From Lewinellaceae bacterium (GTDB lineage: Bacteria > Bacteroidota > Bacteroidia > Chitinophagales > Saprospiraceae), in contig JACJXX010000001.1 of assembly GCA_020636435.1 (NCBI GenBank), positions 2,931,001 through 2,995,000 on the forward strand: DNA of 64,000 nt. The letters run 5' to 3'. The translations under genes and the position numbers were made by a program. Of the stretch, positions 1-8,689 are shown piece after piece (the first letter of the stretch is position 1; the number at the start of each line of letters is the position of its first letter). Under the pieces are notes generated by a model, which saw only the letters and a list, made by a program, of their open reading frames with translations, was not told the DNA's origin and searched no databases.

Positions 1-1
1 T

Positions 2-1858
2 TTCGAGGAAGGCGCCAATTATGATCTGTCCGGCCCTACCCTGGAAGAAGGAGGCAAGAAGAAATCCGGGATAGACCCCATCTTCGGCGTCGAGGTAGTC
101 AAATTTACAGAAGGGCCGGTCACCTTCCGCCAGAAAGTAAAAGTACAGGATGGCAGCCAGCCCATCACCGGTTACCTGACCTATATGGCCTGCGTTGATT
201 CGCATTGCCTGCCGCCGACCGACGTGGATTTCAGCTTCAACCTCTCTGCAGGCAACGCCGGGCAGGCGGCTGTCATCGATCCCGGCAGCGGCCTGAAAGC
301 CATCGACCAGACGGTGCCCAGCATCCGCGCCACCTACGTCGAGCCCCTGGGCAATTGCGGGGAAGAAGCCGTAGCCCGGAATTCCACCCTGCTGTGGACT
401 TTCGTCCTCGGCTTCGCCGGCGGCCTGCTGGCCCTGCTGACCCCCTGCGTCTTCCCGATGATCCCGCTGACGGTTAGCTTTTTCACCAAAAGCAGCCAGG
501 ACCGGGCATCCGGCATCCGCAACGCCCTGATATATGGCCTTTCCATCATCGTCATCTACGTTTCCATCGGCTTAATGATCACGGCTTTCTTCGGCGGGGA
601 TGCGTTGAACACTCTATCGACCAACTGGATTGCCAACACGCTGTTCTTCATTATCTTCATCGCCTTTGCCTTCTCCTTCTTCGGCTTCTACGAGATCACG
701 CTGCCCAGTTCGTGGGCCAACAAGAGCGACACCATGGCCGACCGGGGCGGCCTGCTGGGCATCTTTTTTATGGCCTTTACCCTGGCCATCGTCTCTTTTT
801 CCTGCACCGGCCCCATCATCGGCTCGGCCCTGGTGCAATCCGCCACCGATAAACTGGGGCCATTCGTGGTGATGCTCGGATTTTCCTCGGCGCTGGCCCT
901 GCCCTTCGCGCTGTTTGCCGCCTTCCCCGGCTGGCTGAACTCCCTGCCGAAGTCCGGCGGATGGATGAACTCCGTGAAGGTAGTCCTGGGCTTCCTGGAA
1001 CTGGCGCTGGCGCTGAAGTTCCTCTCGGTAGCCGACATGACCATGCACTGGAACATCCTGCCCTATGAGGTGTTTATGGGCGCCTGGGTGCTGATCTTTG
1101 CCGCCATGACGGCATACCTGTTCGGCCTGATCCGTTTCCCGCACGACAGCCCGGTGAAAAAACTGTCCGTTACCCGTGGAGCGTTCGCTTTCCTGTCTCT
1201 GGCCCTAACCGTATACCTGGCTACCGGCTTCCTCTTCAATGACGAGACCAAATCGTACAACTCTCTGAAACTAATGAGCGGCCTGGCGCCTCCTGCGACC
1301 TACAATATACTCCTGGCGGATACCAACGAGGGGTTGGATAAAAGCCTCAAGTCGAAGTACCCGTCCTTTTCCAAATGCGCCAACAACCTGGATTGCTTCA
1401 AAAACTACGAAGAAGGCGTGGCTTACGCCAAAGAGGTGAACAAGCCGGTGCTGCTCGACTTTACCGGTTATGGCTGCGTCAACTGCCGCAAGACAGAAGA
1501 ACACATCTGGGTGGAGGAGAAAGTCTGGAAAAAACTTTCCGGCGATTTTGTCCTGGTCTCTCTTTATGTGGATGACCGCAAGGCGTTGGAAGAGACGCTG
1601 CTCTCCATCCCCAGGCAGGAGAAGCTCCGCAATGTGGGCAATAAATGGGCGGATTTCCAGATCGTCAATTTCGAACAAAACTCACAGCCGCTGTACGTCA
1701 TGATGTCGCCCGACGAACGCGTCCTGGCCGCGCCCCGCGGCTACAAAGAGGGCGTTGAGGAATATGCTGAATTCCTGGAGTGCGGGCTGGATACCTATGA
1801 ACAGGTTTCGGAAGATCAGAAGAAGGAAAAGGAAGATAAGCGGTTGGGAGTGAATTAG
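2..1858 (+). CDS. dsbD: Thiol:disulfide interchange protein DsbD-like (5' end outside window)
   Basis: The open frame runs in from the left edge, so the true start is not visible. Three DsbD modules appear in order. The end of the periplasmic N-terminal domain carries the cysteine pair in MACVDSHCLPP. A CcdA-like core of about eight membrane segments carries its redox cysteines in LLTPCVFPM and FSCTGPIIG. The C-terminal thioredoxin domain has the CxxC motif GCVNCRK. DsbD proteins pass electrons from cytoplasmic thioredoxin across the inner membrane to periplasmic reductases and cytochrome c maturation. The gene ends in a TAG that is also the target duplication of the small inserted element that follows it. 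The family call is firm; the exact periplasmic partner is unknown. Confidence 0.93.
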   Translation, partial: FEEGANYDLSGPTLEEGGKKKSGIDPIFGVEVVKFTEGPVTFRQKVKVQDGSQPITGYLTYMACVDSHCLPPTDVDFSFNLSAGNAGQAAVIDPGSGLKAIDQTVPSIRATYVEPLGNCGEEAVARNSTLLWTFVLGFAGGLLALLTPCVFPMIPLTVSFFTKSSQDRASGIRNALIYGLSIIVIYVSIGLMITAFFGGDALNTLSTNWIANTLFFIIFIAFAFSFFGFYEITLPSSWANKSDTMADRGGLLGIFFMAFTLAIVSFSCTGPIIGSALVQSATDKLGPFVVMLGFSSALALPFALFAAFPGWLNSLPKSGGWMNSVKVVLGFLELALALKFLSVADMTMHWNILPYEVFMGAWVLIFAAMTAYLFGLIRFPHDSPVKKLSVTRGAFAFLSLALTVYLATGFLFNDETKSYNSLKLMSGLAPPATYNILLADTNEGLDKSLKSKYPSFSKCANNLDCFKNYEEGVAYAKEVNKPVLLDFTGYGCVNCRKTEEHIWVEEKVWKKLSGDFVLVSLYVDDRKALEETLLSIPRQEKLRNVGNKWADFQIVNFEQNSQPLYVMMSPDERVLAAPRGYKEGVEEYAEFLECGLDTYEQVSEDQKKEKEDKRLGVN

Positions 1859-2009
1859 GGGGTGACGCAACAAATAACCTACCCATCTGACTTGGTCTTT
1901 TTCCTTTATGCGTCGTTGCATTTTCCTTACGTAGCCCCACTATGCGCGTCAAATGCGCGAAGAAAAAATACCTTCGTCATTTTGAGTAGCTTATTTATTT
2001 CCTCACCCC
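1859..2009. mobile_element. Family B small inverted-repeat element, copy 1
   Basis: A 151-bp non-coding element. The left end GGGGTGACGCAACAAATAAC and the reverse complement of the right end GGGGTGAGGAAATAAATAAG match at most positions over about 24 bases. It is flanked by TAG on both sides (1856-1858 and 2010-2012), and the left TAG is the dsbD stop codon. The interior shares short blocks (GTTGC, GTAGC, CTAT, GCGC) in the same order as the copies at 54633 and 60190. No protein is encoded, so this is a MITE-like element moved, if at all, by a transposase elsewhere. Confidence 0.7.
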
Positions 2010-2023
2010 TAGGCTGAGCGAGG

Positions 2024-2067
2024 CTTGACAAGTTTGCTCTGAAGCAGGTTCGCGGAAACTTGTCAAG
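2024..2067. terminator. Inverted repeat between convergent genes
   Basis: Perfect 12-bp arms, CTTGACAAGTTT at 2024-2035 and AAACTTGTCAAG at 2056-2067, enclose a 20-nt loop. The structure lies just past the end of the minus-strand biotin carrier gene and downstream of dsbD. A bidirectional terminator is the simplest reading, although there is no long T-run. Confidence 0.5.
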
Positions 2068-2074
2068 TCGCCGG

Positions 2075-2560
2075 TCAGTCCATCTCGATCAGCAGGGAAT
2101 TCTTCTCTACGGCTTCCCCTCTGGCAACGAGGATTTTTTTGACGACGCCATCGCCGGGGCTTTTGAGCACATTCTCCATTTTCATAGCTTCCAGGATCAG
2201 CAGGGGGTCTCCCTTGCTTACCGCCTGGCCGGCCTGCACGGAAATATCGAGGACGAGGCCGGGCATGGGGGCCCGCACTTCCCGTATCTTGAGTTGGGAA
2301 ACCACCGCCAGCCCCAGGCGGTTCACCAACTGGTCGTACTGGTCGGCCAGTTGCACCTCGTAAACTGATCCATTCACTTTGATGGTAAAGCTTTTGGTAT
2401 TGTAATCCGTATGGAGGATTTCGGCGTGGTAGGAAATATTATCCCGGAGTACATGATACCGGCCATCGCTCATCGGCACGAAATCGAGCTCCGGGGCCAC
2501 ATTATCGAAGCTAAACTGGTTATTGACCGTTGCTTTAAACTGATTGCCGGCATCATTCAT
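2075..2560 (-). CDS. Biotin/lipoyl-attachment domain protein (biotin carboxyl carrier subunit)
   Basis: A 161-residue protein whose last ~75 residues form a biotinyl domain with the biotinylation motif EAMKMEN, preceded by the usual PMPG turn (VRAPMPGLV). The N-terminal half is a small beta-rich region of the kind found in carrier subunits of propionyl-CoA, methylmalonyl-CoA or acyl-CoA carboxylases. The lysine of the motif would carry biotin and shuttle carboxyl groups between carboxylase and transferase subunits. Neither partner subunit lies in the window. It is the last gene of a minus-strand run, 13 nt behind a small membrane protein. The carrier function is firm; the substrate is unassigned. 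Confidence 0.85.
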   Translation of the reverse strand: MNDAGNQFKATVNNQFSFDNVAPELDFVPMSDGRYHVLRDNISYHAEILHTDYNTKSFTIKVNGSVYEVQLADQYDQLVNRLGLAVVSQLKIREVRAPMPGLVLDISVQAGQAVSKGDPLLILEAMKMENVLKSPGDGVVKKILVARGEAVEKNSLLIEMD

Positions 2561-2573
2561 CAGGATGGATTTT

Positions 2574-2957
2574 TCAGGCGTTCATGCGCCCGAGTTTCAT
2601 CATAAAATAGGTTTCGAAGATAGTATAAATCAAATAAATGGCGAAAAAAGGAATGATAAACAATTTATCCGGCGGTTGCGCCAGCAGGCTGTAACCGAGG
2701 ATCACCAGGATAGCGAGAAACATCTTGCCCACCGTGAACCCCAGCACCGCATTGGTGAAATCGTTTTTATTGTCGCTCATAGCCGCACGGTATCCGGCCT
2801 GATACATCAGGATGCACAAGCCTGCAAAGGCGGCCAGGCTGATCCACGACAGAGAACTGTAGGCCTGTAGCTGGGGGAGGCGGTTGAGAAAAAAGAGCAG
2901 GATAGCGGCGCCGAAGGAGAGCATACCCAACTGAACAAAGAAACTTCGTTGGCTCAT
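2574..2957 (-). CDS. Small four-helix membrane protein
   Basis: 127 residues with four hydrophobic segments (about 8-25, 38-53, 70-88 and 98-117). In many Bacteroidota a protein of this type sits between the AtpZ/AtpI-like gene and atpB at the head of the F-type ATP synthase operon. Here it follows an AtpZ-like gene with a 2-nt gap but is followed by a biotin carrier gene instead. The role is unknown; help with ATP synthase assembly or Mg2+ handling is an inference from gene order in related genomes only. Confidence 0.7.
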   Translation of the reverse strand: MSQRSFFVQLGMLSFGAAILLFFLNRLPQLQAYSSLSWISLAAFAGLCILMYQAGYRAAMSDNKNDFTNAVLGFTVGKMFLAILVILGYSLLAQPPDKLFIIPFFAIYLIYTIFETYFMMKLGRMNA

Positions 2958-2959
2958 GA

Positions 2960-3238
2960 TTACTTATTACTGCCGGTGAACAAGTCCTTCAGGCTTACAT
3001 AGAGGGCTGCAAAAATAGACAATAGGGCCATCAGAACGGTGAGGTAGGGACGTTCGGACTGAAAATGGCTATCGAGCATTTTGCCGGCGTACGTCCCCAC
3101 CAAAATGATGATCCCCATCTGGAAGGCCATGCCCGAGTATTTGAGGTAAGCATCAAATTTTTCGCGGGCGTTCCCCTCTTCCGGGGCATTGTTTTCGCCT
3201 TTGTCGTTATGCGCCTGCTGTTTTTGCTTCTTTGACAA
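2960..3238 (-). CDS. AtpZ/AtpI family protein
   Basis: A short protein with two membrane helices: a basic, hydrophilic N-terminus, then KYSGMAFQMG leading into helix one, and a second helix near the C-terminus. This pattern is typical of AtpZ/AtpI proteins associated with F-type ATP synthase. The start is uncertain. No ATG lies between the bactofilin stop and the core domain. I chose a TTG at 3238 (92 residues, 32-nt overlap with bactofilin); an in-frame ATG at 3292 or GTG at 3319 would extend it. The overlap suggests translational coupling. No ATP synthase subunit genes are present. Confidence 0.65.
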   Translation of the reverse strand: MSKKQKQQAHNDKGENNAPEEGNAREKFDAYLKYSGMAFQMGIIILVGTYAGKMLDSHFQSERPYLTVLMALLSIFAALYVSLKDLFTGSNK

Positions 3239-3698
3239 CCTTGGAGTCTTCTTTTTCTTTATTTTGAGAATGGCTGCTATGGGCAGCCGCATAAGCCGGT
3301 TTAGATACAGGTTTGCCACCCATGGAGCAGGTCACGTTGAAGGTAGCGCCCGACTGAACGATCAGTTTATTGGTAACCACTTGCCCGCTGACGGCAGCTG
3401 TCTCCCGGATGTTCAGGAGTTCGGCAACGTGAAGGTCGCCTTCAAATTTGCCCTCAACCACGGCGTTCTGGCACCGGATTTCACCTTCTACAAAACCGGC
3501 CGGCCCGATGATGACCTTAGCATCGCAGAAGAGTTTTCCTTTGATGGCGCCATCGATGCGAATATCATTTTCCGATTTGACCGTGCCTTCCACAACTGTC
3601 CCGTTAACCAGGCTGTTGAGGGCATGGGTATTCGTAGGCATAAAACTGCTACTTTTGCCTTTACTCGCCTCCTTCTTCTTGTTGTTACCTCCAAACAT
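3207..3698 (-). CDS. Bactofilin (polymer-forming cytoskeletal protein)
   Basis: 163 residues. After a lysine/serine-rich N-terminus, residues ~25-130 form the bactofilin right-handed beta-helix: repeated short strands with GTVKSE, IDGAIKGKLFCDAK, GFVEGEIRC, VEGKFEGDLHV and SGQVVTNKL. The C-terminal ~35 residues are a disordered, charged tail. Bactofilins self-assemble into filaments that scaffold envelope enzymes and cell shape. It heads a minus-strand run with AtpZ-like and membrane proteins, the arrangement seen upstream of ATP synthase genes in many Bacteroidota. A good candidate promoter lies 117 nt upstream. Confidence 0.9.
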   Translation of the reverse strand: MFGGNNKKKEASKGKSSSFMPTNTHALNSLVNGTVVEGTVKSENDIRIDGAIKGKLFCDAKVIIGPAGFVEGEIRCQNAVVEGKFEGDLHVAELLNIRETAAVSGQVVTNKLIVQSGATFNVTCSMGGKPVSKPAYAAAHSSHSQNKEKEDSKVVKEAKTAGA

Positions 3699-3814
3699 AG
3701 TACAGTTTTTTAATTTGGTTAATAAATTTAAGAATTTGGGATGCCGGCTCTTCCGGACATTTCACCTATCTGCCAATTGGATGACCCCTTGCTTTGTGTA
3801 CCGAAAACGGCCAA

Positions 3815-3845
3815 CAAAGTTACTGTTTTATATCATCCTTTTCAA
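3815..3845 (-). promoter_or_regulatory. Candidate Bacteroidota promoter for bactofilin
   Basis: On the minus strand a TTG (3845-3843) is followed after 20 nt by TAACTTTG (3822-3815). This matches the TTG / TAnnTTTG pattern used by the Bacteroidota primary sigma factor. The leader to the bactofilin ATG would be about 110 nt. Confidence 0.45.
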
Positions 3846-3998
3846 CTGGGGGTGATGCCGGAAAAGTTTTTTGCCTAAAATCCGGGGCTTAGCAGTTTTC
3901 TCTTTCTTCCGGGTTGCTTCATGAAACAATATAGGGCTTTTTGATGCTACTGTAAAATTGTTCAACAAAAAAGTATCATGTAGCACCCCTTCAACACC

Positions 3999-4031
3999 TG
4001 AGCCCCGCAGGCCATTGCACTGTGGGGCTCA
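3999..4031. terminator. Hairpin downstream of porP-like gene
   Basis: Arms TGAGCCCCGCA and TGTGGGGCTCA (one mismatch) form a strong hairpin in the otherwise AT-rich gap 3699-4093. It follows the end of the minus-strand PorP-like gene by about 60 nt. A weak T-rich stretch lies only on the plus-strand side, so the direction is unclear. I see nothing else coding in this gap. Confidence 0.5.
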
Positions 4032-4093
4032 GATTTTATTGAGAAACATAAGATATTATTCCAAGCCTTTGATGCCTGGAATATCTCATGTCA

Positions 4094-5146
4094 TCAGAAG
4101 TTCGGGCAGTATACCCCACGGCGTTCCAGGCCGCAGATTTTGTAGGCCAGGGCAAACTCGAAAGCGCCGTTGGAGTTGCTGGCGGTGCGCAGCGGAGAAA
4201 CGTTGATGTCATAACTGAAACCCAGGCTGAAGTTCTCGTAGTCGAAGCGGGTGGAGAGAATCGCTGCGTCGTTGAGCACCCCGGATTCAATCTTGTTGGA
4301 AATGCGCGTCCAAAGGCCGAACTGGAAAGCCTGATAAGATTGCCGGCTGCCCAGGAGGAATTTAAAGCTGGTTCCCGCATTGACCTGGAACGACGGCCCC
4401 TGGCTCATCACGATGACCCCCGGCACGATGCCAAAGCGGTCTCCCAACATGAATTCACCGCCGCCGTGGAAGGTAAAACGGCTGTAAAGCAGGTCCTCGT
4501 CGTTGCTGTTGAACGACTGGTTGGAGCGGTTCAGGTGATGGAACGAACCGCCCAGGTAGAGGCTGTTGCTCTCATCGAACACCATGAACCACAGCAGGCC
4601 GGCAGCCAGGTCGGCAAAGATGAAGTTGTCGCGGTCGAACACGCCGGTTTCGCCTGAGTCCAGGGAGGGGTCATATCCACCTTCTCCGTCGTGCTGCAGG
4701 CCCCAGCGCAACTTCAGGAAGTCGATGCTGCGTTGCGCTACCCCCCCTTCGGCGCCTACCACCAGATAGTTGGCCTGGCTGCGGTAGCCGCCCATGCGTT
4801 TGCTGTAAGAAGCCGAAAGCTTACCTGTCAATGTGGAAAAATTGGCTTCCCCGGCGCGGTCTCCCCAGAAAGTCCCGCCAATGCCAAAGTAGTCGTAGCG
4901 GCCTACGGGTATGCGTTGGTCGTAGGAAACGGAATACGTATTGTAGGCGTTAGACCTCAGCACACTCGCCCACTGGTTGCGGTAGTTGGCCACCAGGCGG
5001 ATGTTGCAGTTCATCACCCCCGTCATAGCCGGGTTCAGGTTGAGGGGGGAGAGGTAAAATTGGGAGAAGTGAATATCCTGTGCACCGATGGAGAAGGCCC
5101 CTAGCGCCAGCAGGCAGGTAATCAGTATCGACTTGAAATTCTTCAT
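4094..5146 (-). CDS. PorP/SprF family type IX secretion membrane protein
   Basis: 350 residues with a signal peptide (MKNFKSILITCLLALGAFS, cleaved after GAQ) and the family signature DIHFSQFYLSPLNLNPAMTG at the mature N-terminus. An alternating beta-strand pattern to the C-terminus indicates an outer-membrane barrel. PorP/SprF proteins assist secretion or surface attachment of particular T9SS cargo and often sit beside the gene for that cargo. No cargo gene adjoins it here, but the window has five T9SS-type secreted proteins. The family assignment is firm; which cargo it serves is unknown. Confidence 0.9.
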   Translation of the reverse strand: MKNFKSILITCLLALGAFSIGAQDIHFSQFYLSPLNLNPAMTGVMNCNIRLVANYRNQWASVLRSNAYNTYSVSYDQRIPVGRYDYFGIGGTFWGDRAGEANFSTLTGKLSASYSKRMGGYRSQANYLVVGAEGGVAQRSIDFLKLRWGLQHDGEGGYDPSLDSGETGVFDRDNFIFADLAAGLLWFMVFDESNSLYLGGSFHHLNRSNQSFNSNDEDLLYSRFTFHGGGEFMLGDRFGIVPGVIVMSQGPSFQVNAGTSFKFLLGSRQSYQAFQFGLWTRISNKIESGVLNDAAILSTRFDYENFSLGFSYDINVSPLRTASNSNGAFEFALAYKICGLERRGVYCPNF

Positions 5147-5481
5147 ACAAGCGGTTGTTTGTAAAATTGCTTTCCTTAATAGTAGCGGTTTGGTTAAAAA
5201 CAGGTTGATCTCGCTTTGTTCAGGGCTTATTCAGAAAGACGTGGTAGATAATTTCAGGACACAATAATAACGAATGTTATGCAAAATAGCGGAAATTTTT
5301 ATGTTAAAAGACGGCTACACCGCAAATAGGCTCCTTTGAGATAACCTGAATAGGGACATAAACGCTGCCTGGAGGAGAGATATTATGGGGATATTTGTTT
5401 TGGCGTAAACGGACAAACGCAGGTGGCATCGCACATTCTGGCAACCCAATTCCCGGAAAAAGACACCTCAGCAAAACTTAG

Positions 5482-5513
5482 TTTGACTTTTAAACTAACC
5501 AACCCTATCTTTG
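5482..5513 (+). promoter_or_regulatory. Promoter of the NAD synthetase gene
   Basis: TTTG at 5482-5485, 20 nt, then TATCTTTG at 5506-5513, a very good match to the Bacteroidota consensus. Transcription would begin near 5520, about 20 nt before the ATG at 5542. The rest of the 5147-5541 gap is AT-rich and shows no gene. Confidence 0.65.
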
Positions 5514-5541
5514 TCCTCAAAAAACAGAAGACCCACCTCAC

Positions 5542-7179
5542 ATGAAAATAGCCATCGCACAACTCAACTTCCACATCGGCAACTTCGAAGGCAACCTCGG
5601 CAAGATGCTCTGGGCTGTAAAGGAAGCCAGGAGCCAGGGCGCAGACCTGATCTGTTTCTCCGAGCTGGCCACCGTCGGCTACCCTCCCCGAGACTTCCTG
5701 GAGTTTGAGGACTTCATCGAGCTGGCCGAACACTCCGTGCAGGAGCTGGCCAAGGCAGCCCAGGGCATCGCCATCGTGGTGGGCTCGCCTACCAAAAACC
5801 CGGTGGTAGAAGGCAAAGACCACTACAACGCCGCTTATTTCCTGGCGGAGGGCCAGGTGCAGCAGGTGCAATACAAAACCCTGCTGCCCACGTATGACAT
5901 CTTCGACGAATACCGCTACTTCGAGCCGGCCACCGAATGGAAAGTGGTGGAATATAAAGGAAAGCGCATCGCCCTCACCATTTGCGAGGACATCTGGAAC
6001 ATCGGCAACGAAAACCCGATGTATACGGTCTGTCCTATGGATCAGATGATTACCCAGCGGCCCGATTTTATCCTCAACCTTTCCGCCTCGCCCTTCAGCT
6101 ACACCCAGGCGAAGGCGCGCATCCGCATCGTGCAGGCCAACGTGCGGCGCTACGACATCCCCATGTTCTACGTCAACCACTGCGGCGCACAGACCGAGCT
6201 GATCTTCGACGGCGGCTCCCTGGTGGTTTCGCCCGACGAGAAGGTGTTCGATGAACTGCCATATTTCGAGGAATGCATACGGACTTACGATCTGGATGAA
6301 GTCAAAAAAGGCGGGCGCGACAACGAGCAGCCTAAGGACAAAATGCGCCTGATGCACGACGCCCTGGTGACCGGCATCCGCGACTATTTCGGGAAGCTGG
6401 GCTTCCCCCGTGCCATCCTCGGCCTGTCAGGGGGCATCGACTCGGCTCTGGCCACCGTGCTGGCGGCACGGGCCCTGGGGCCGGATAATGTGCGCGTGCT
6501 GCTGATGCCCTCCCAGTTCTCCTCCGGCCATTCCATCCACGATGCGCGCCAGCTGGCGGAAAACCTGGGCATTCAGTACGACATCATTCCCATCGAGGGC
6601 GTCTACAACGCTTTCGCCGAAGCTCTGAAGCCGCAATTCTGGGGCCAGGAGTTCAACATCGCCGAAGAAAACCTGCAGGCCCGCGCCCGCGGCAACCTGC
6701 TGATGGCCATGAGCAACAAATTTGGAAACATCCTGCTCAACACGTCCAACAAAAGTGAAGCCGCAGTCGGTTACGGCACGCTCTACGGCGACATGTGCGG
6801 CGGCTTGTCCGTCATCGGAGACCTCTACAAAACGGAGGTCTTCGAAATGGCGCGCTACATCAACCGCGACGAAGAGGTCATTCCCGAAAATACCATCACC
6901 AAACCCCCGTCGGCCGAGCTGCGCCCCAACCAGAAAGATACCGACAGCCTGCCTCCCTACGAGGAGCTGGACGAAATCCTGTTCCAGTATATCGAAAAAC
7001 GAAAGAGCCCGCAGGACATCATCGAGATGGGCTACGAGGAGAAATTGGTGAGAAGAGTGCTGAGATTGGTCAACATCAACGAGTTCAAACGCCACCAGAT
7101 GGCGCCGGTGCTGCGGGTGTCGGACAAAGCCTTCGGCATGGGGCGGAGGATGCCGATCGTGGGGAAGTATCTGGCATGA
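5542..7179 (+). CDS. nadE: Glutamine-dependent NAD+ synthetase
   Basis: 545 residues. Residues 1-~270 are a nitrilase-type glutaminase domain with the catalytic triad in CFSEL (Glu41), QYKTLLP (Lys) and TICEDIW (Cys). Residues ~285-545 are the NAD synthetase domain with the ATP pyrophosphatase loop GLSGGIDSALA and the downstream NKSEAAVGYGTLYGD segment. The enzyme amidates nicotinic acid adenine dinucleotide to NAD+ using ammonia channelled from glutamine. The length fits the two-domain bacterial type. It is monocistronic, with its own promoter about 30 nt upstream. Confidence 0.96.
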   Translation: MKIAIAQLNFHIGNFEGNLGKMLWAVKEARSQGADLICFSELATVGYPPRDFLEFEDFIELAEHSVQELAKAAQGIAIVVGSPTKNPVVEGKDHYNAAYFLAEGQVQQVQYKTLLPTYDIFDEYRYFEPATEWKVVEYKGKRIALTICEDIWNIGNENPMYTVCPMDQMITQRPDFILNLSASPFSYTQAKARIRIVQANVRRYDIPMFYVNHCGAQTELIFDGGSLVVSPDEKVFDELPYFEECIRTYDLDEVKKGGRDNEQPKDKMRLMHDALVTGIRDYFGKLGFPRAILGLSGGIDSALATVLAARALGPDNVRVLLMPSQFSSGHSIHDARQLAENLGIQYDIIPIEGVYNAFAEALKPQFWGQEFNIAEENLQARARGNLLMAMSNKFGNILLNTSNKSEAAVGYGTLYGDMCGGLSVIGDLYKTEVFEMARYINRDEEVIPENTITKPPSAELRPNQKDTDSLPPYEELDEILFQYIEKRKSPQDIIEMGYEEKLVRRVLRLVNINEFKRHQMAPVLRVSDKAFGMGRRMPIVGKYLA

Positions 7180-7186
7180 GGAATGG

Positions 7187-7281
7187 GACGCGGATGACAC
7201 GGATCAGGCAGATTTTCGCGGGTCAGGCATAAAACCAGGCCAAATTCGCGCCAATCCGTTATATCCGCGTCATCCGCGTTC
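7187..7281. repeat. Imperfect inverted repeat (GCGGATGAC type)
   Basis: GACGCGGATGACACGGAT at 7187 pairs with ATCCGCGTCATCCGCGTTC at 7263-7281, enclosing about 60 nt between convergent genes. Similar GCGGATT strings recur at about 54466-54503, so this belongs to a dispersed repeat type and may also serve as a transcription stop for nadE and the opposing TPR gene. Confidence 0.5.
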
Positions 7282-7283
7282 TA

Positions 7284-8687
7284 TTAATCTTTAAACCGCA
7301 GCTTCACCGTCTCGCCGATGCCACAGCCTACCGGCACGGACTGGCCTTCCTTCAGGCCGCGCATAAAGCCATCCTGGCGGGCGGGCAGGGCGTCGGAGTA
7401 CTGGCCGATGCGCTTGTTGGCGTCGTCGGCAACTTCTCCGTCGATAGACTTGGCGTAGCCGTACTTTTCGATGGCGGCAATTACCGCCAGGCGGGAGTTC
7501 CAGTCATCACAGCCACGGCCCATTTTGGCGTAGGCGTCGCCGATGAGCAGATAGGGGCGGCCCCAGCCTGATTTGAGGCTGGCAGCCTGGCGGGCAGCGG
7601 AAACGGCCCCTCCGGCATTGTTCTGGCGGTACAGCTTGATGGAAGCGATGCTGTAGTAGACCTGGGCGCGGGTCTCGGCGTCGGTGGTGGTCGTCAGGCA
7701 CTCTTCGTAGCGGGACAGGGCGCGGCTGTAGTCTCCTTCCTGCTGAAGCTGGCTGGCGTCGTAGCAGGGGTTGTTTTTGCGGCGATCCCCTTCCAACTCG
7801 GCGTTGATCTTCGCGGCCAGGGTTTCATAAGTGTTCCTTATTTCCACCATCTTGGCTTCCGTGCTGTCGCAGCCTTGTTGCCTCAACTTCACATATACAT
7901 ACTGAATGATCTTCAGGCTGTCTTTATTGGCTTCGTAATCCGGCAGCAGTTTTTTCTTGAAGTAAGCGCAGTCGAACACTTCGTCTTCAATTTCTTTGAA
8001 ATGAGACGTCATGCGGGCTTTGGAATCTTTATAGTAAGCGCCAAAGCGCTCGTTGTTCTCTATATTGTAGTCAGCGAGGTCCTCCAGTTGGCCATATACT
8101 TTCTGGGTTTCCGCCTGGTCGATCTTTTTTGACTTGTAGAAGTACACCAAAACCTGAGCCATGGGTTCCAGCAAGATGTATTCTGCATCATTCCCACCCA
8201 GCTCCAGGGCTTTTTTAAAGGCTTCATAGGTTGCCTCCCGGTAACCGTATTCCGGCATGTAGAACATATCGAAGGCTTTGCGGCCCATCAGGTAGGCTTC
8301 GTTTTCATAACATTTAGCCTGCTGGTCGTACAGCTCCAGAATTTTAGCGGCCAGCTCCTTTTTTTCCGCCTCATCCGTAGCCCGCTTGTACTTCACCTTA
8401 AGCAGGTTGCGGCCATCGGAATAGTGAGAGGGGCGTTGCCCATCGGCAGCCGGAGCGATGTCATAGGCTTTTTTCCAGTTGTTGTAAGCCAGATTGAATT
8501 CCTCGGGCTTGAGCTGTTCGAGCTCGGCAGCGTCTTTGCCCTTTACAACACCGCGGTACAGAACGTGAGCATTTTCCGCTTCCTCCTTTTTGGGAGAGTT
8601 GTTCCAAGTCTCACACTGTGCCAGCAGGGATGCGGAGAAGAAGCTCACCAGTACGAAAGCTATGAACGAAATGCGTAATACCTTCAT
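7284..8687 (-). CDS. Secreted TPR-containing protein
   Basis: 467 residues with a signal peptide ending at LLAQ, followed by a helical protein with TPR-like segments, for example NAYNNWKKAYDIAPAADG-type motifs near residue 70 and a typical TPR pair at ~315-385 (GDYSRALSRYEECL, YYSIASIKLYRQ). It is clearly paralogous to the lipoprotein at 60387-61829, sharing the order YDIAPAADG/YEVAPAADG, ..KAFD..Y.., LLPDYEAN/YYPDFEAN and SGWG.PYLLIG. It lies 2 nt after the outer-membrane protein gene in the purH-coaX-OMP-TPR run. The function is unknown; an envelope role is inferred. Confidence 0.8.
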   Translation of the reverse strand: MKVLRISFIAFVLVSFFSASLLAQCETWNNSPKKEEAENAHVLYRGVVKGKDAAELEQLKPEEFNLAYNNWKKAYDIAPAADGQRPSHYSDGRNLLKVKYKRATDEAEKKELAAKILELYDQQAKCYENEAYLMGRKAFDMFYMPEYGYREATYEAFKKALELGGNDAEYILLEPMAQVLVYFYKSKKIDQAETQKVYGQLEDLADYNIENNERFGAYYKDSKARMTSHFKEIEDEVFDCAYFKKKLLPDYEANKDSLKIIQYVYVKLRQQGCDSTEAKMVEIRNTYETLAAKINAELEGDRRKNNPCYDASQLQQEGDYSRALSRYEECLTTTTDAETRAQVYYSIASIKLYRQNNAGGAVSAARQAASLKSGWGRPYLLIGDAYAKMGRGCDDWNSRLAVIAAIEKYGYAKSIDGEVADDANKRIGQYSDALPARQDGFMRGLKEGQSVPVGCGIGETVKLRFKD

Positions 8688-8689
8688 GA

